Assembly (NCBI RefSeq): GCF_003340475.1
Contig: NZ_QBKA01000002.1
Span: forward strand, 505,501 to 569,500
Origin: Alteripontixanthobacter maritimus
GTDB lineage: Bacteria > Pseudomonadota > Alphaproteobacteria > Sphingomonadales > Sphingomonadaceae
Direction of reading: 5' to 3'
Length of the DNA: 64,000 nucleotides
In this document: one piece after another, positions 63,702-64,000 of the stretch
How positions within the stretch are numbered: the stretch's first letter is position 1
Layout: every line of letters starts with the position of its first letter
Made by a program: the position numbers and the translations under genes
The notes under the pieces: generated by a model
What the model was told of the DNA's origin: nothing
Databases searched by the model: none
What the model saw: the letters and a program-made list of their open reading frames with translations, nothing else

Positions 63702-64000
63702 ATGGAATTGGAAGCGATGACGACAGCGGGAGCCGTGCTCGATATTGAAGCACTAACGCGGGCGAACAGCCGGCTGTGTCGACGACTGCGAAAGCTGGAT
63801 CGAAACTTGACTTGTGGCATGATCGCAGGGCTGATGCTCGATCCGGGCCAACAAGGCGGTATTCTTCGGCTGGAAGTGCTCGCCCACCTTGCGGCCGCAC
63901 ATTGCAATGGTCACGGAGAGCCCACGGCGGGGCGGATCCGAGATTTCCTCAACGATGATCTTGCGCGCGGGGCCGTTTGGCGTCTGGAGGATCCCTCTGA
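63702..64000 (+). CDS. N-terminal part of an unknown protein (cut by window edge)
   Basis: The frame is open from ATG 63702 to the end of the window (about 99 codons visible) without a stop. The translation is alpha-helical and protein-like: N-S-R-L-C-R-R-L-R-K-L near residue 21 and G-G-I-L-R-L-E-V-L-A-H-L-A-A-A around 56-71, then G-E-P-T-A-G-R-I-R-D-F-L-N-D. I recall similar N-termini in unnamed proteins but no function. No clear ribosome-binding site precedes the ATG. It is divergent from the nuclease-like gene with about 100 bases between. Confidence 0.5.
   Translation, partial: MELEAMTTAGAVLDIEALTRANSRLCRRLRKLDRNLTCGMIAGLMLDPGQQGGILRLEVLAHLAAAHCNGHGEPTAGRIRDFLNDDLARGAVWRLEDPS

Noticed and set aside
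63607-63900. Minus-strand frame of 97 codons at the right end
   Set aside because: It lies opposite a plus-strand frame (63702 onward) that stays open to the window edge with a more protein-like composition.
1-64000. CRISPR arrays, rRNA operons and riboswitches
   Set aside because: No regularly spaced direct repeats, no rRNA sequence and no leader with a recognisable riboswitch core was seen.

Overview
The window is about 64 kb of GC-rich chromosome from an alphaproteobacterium, most likely Sphingomonadales (Sphingomonadaceae or Erythrobacteraceae). The evidence is gene order plus family features: a complete mra/dcw division and cell-wall cluster, an FtsZ ending in the alphaproteobacterial 'IPRFLGRQ' tail, the cobA-DUF2849-cysI-DUF934-cysH sulfur operon, and the pairing of ccmA with ccmB. 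The taxonomic call is an inference from homology I recognise by eye; no database search was done.

Layout. 1-7.1 kb holds housekeeping genes: the edge of a probable leucyl aminopeptidase, map, ccmAB, phhB, an SDR, an AlkA-type glycosylase, a 2Fe-2S ferredoxin, a cysteine synthase and two envelope proteins. 7.1-26.8 kb is the dcw cluster, all on the plus strand and mostly joined by 4-base stop/start overlaps: mraZ, rsmH, ftsL, ftsI, murE, murF, mraY, murD, ftsW, murG, murC, murB, ddl, ftsQ, ftsA, ftsZ. It makes UDP-MurNAc-pentapeptide and lipid II and assembles the divisome. Two phased sets of putative MraZ boxes lie in front of it, and a perfect DnaA box lies just upstream of ftsZ.

27-36 kb carries a TPR/SPOR protein, a YbjN-like protein, proC, a Bax-inhibitor-1 family membrane protein, a polyproline lipoprotein, obgE, proB and an epimerase. 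36-40 kb (minus strand) is the assimilatory sulfate/sulfite reduction operon with siroheme synthesis. 40-46.3 kb holds a minus-strand group (proline-rich membrane protein, sulfurtransferase, cystathionine beta-lyase, MscS channel), then queF and a Crp/Fnr regulator. 46.4-57.6 kb holds a giant DUF2339 membrane protein and a compact type IV secretion cluster (virB1, 2, 3, 4, 6, 9, 10, 11) without recognisable virB5, virB7, virB8 or virD4.

A tRNA-Arg(TCT) at 57.7 kb marks the boundary of an accessory region that runs to the window end. It contains what look like insertion-sequence end repeats, a minus-strand five-gene operon (a small sphingomonad-type protein, a DEDDh exonuclease and three unknown proteins), a divergent ArsR-type regulator with a candidate palindromic operator between them, a large protein with a nuclease-like N-terminus, and the start of a divergent unknown gene cut by the window edge. 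This tRNA-linked region is the best candidate for an undescribed system.
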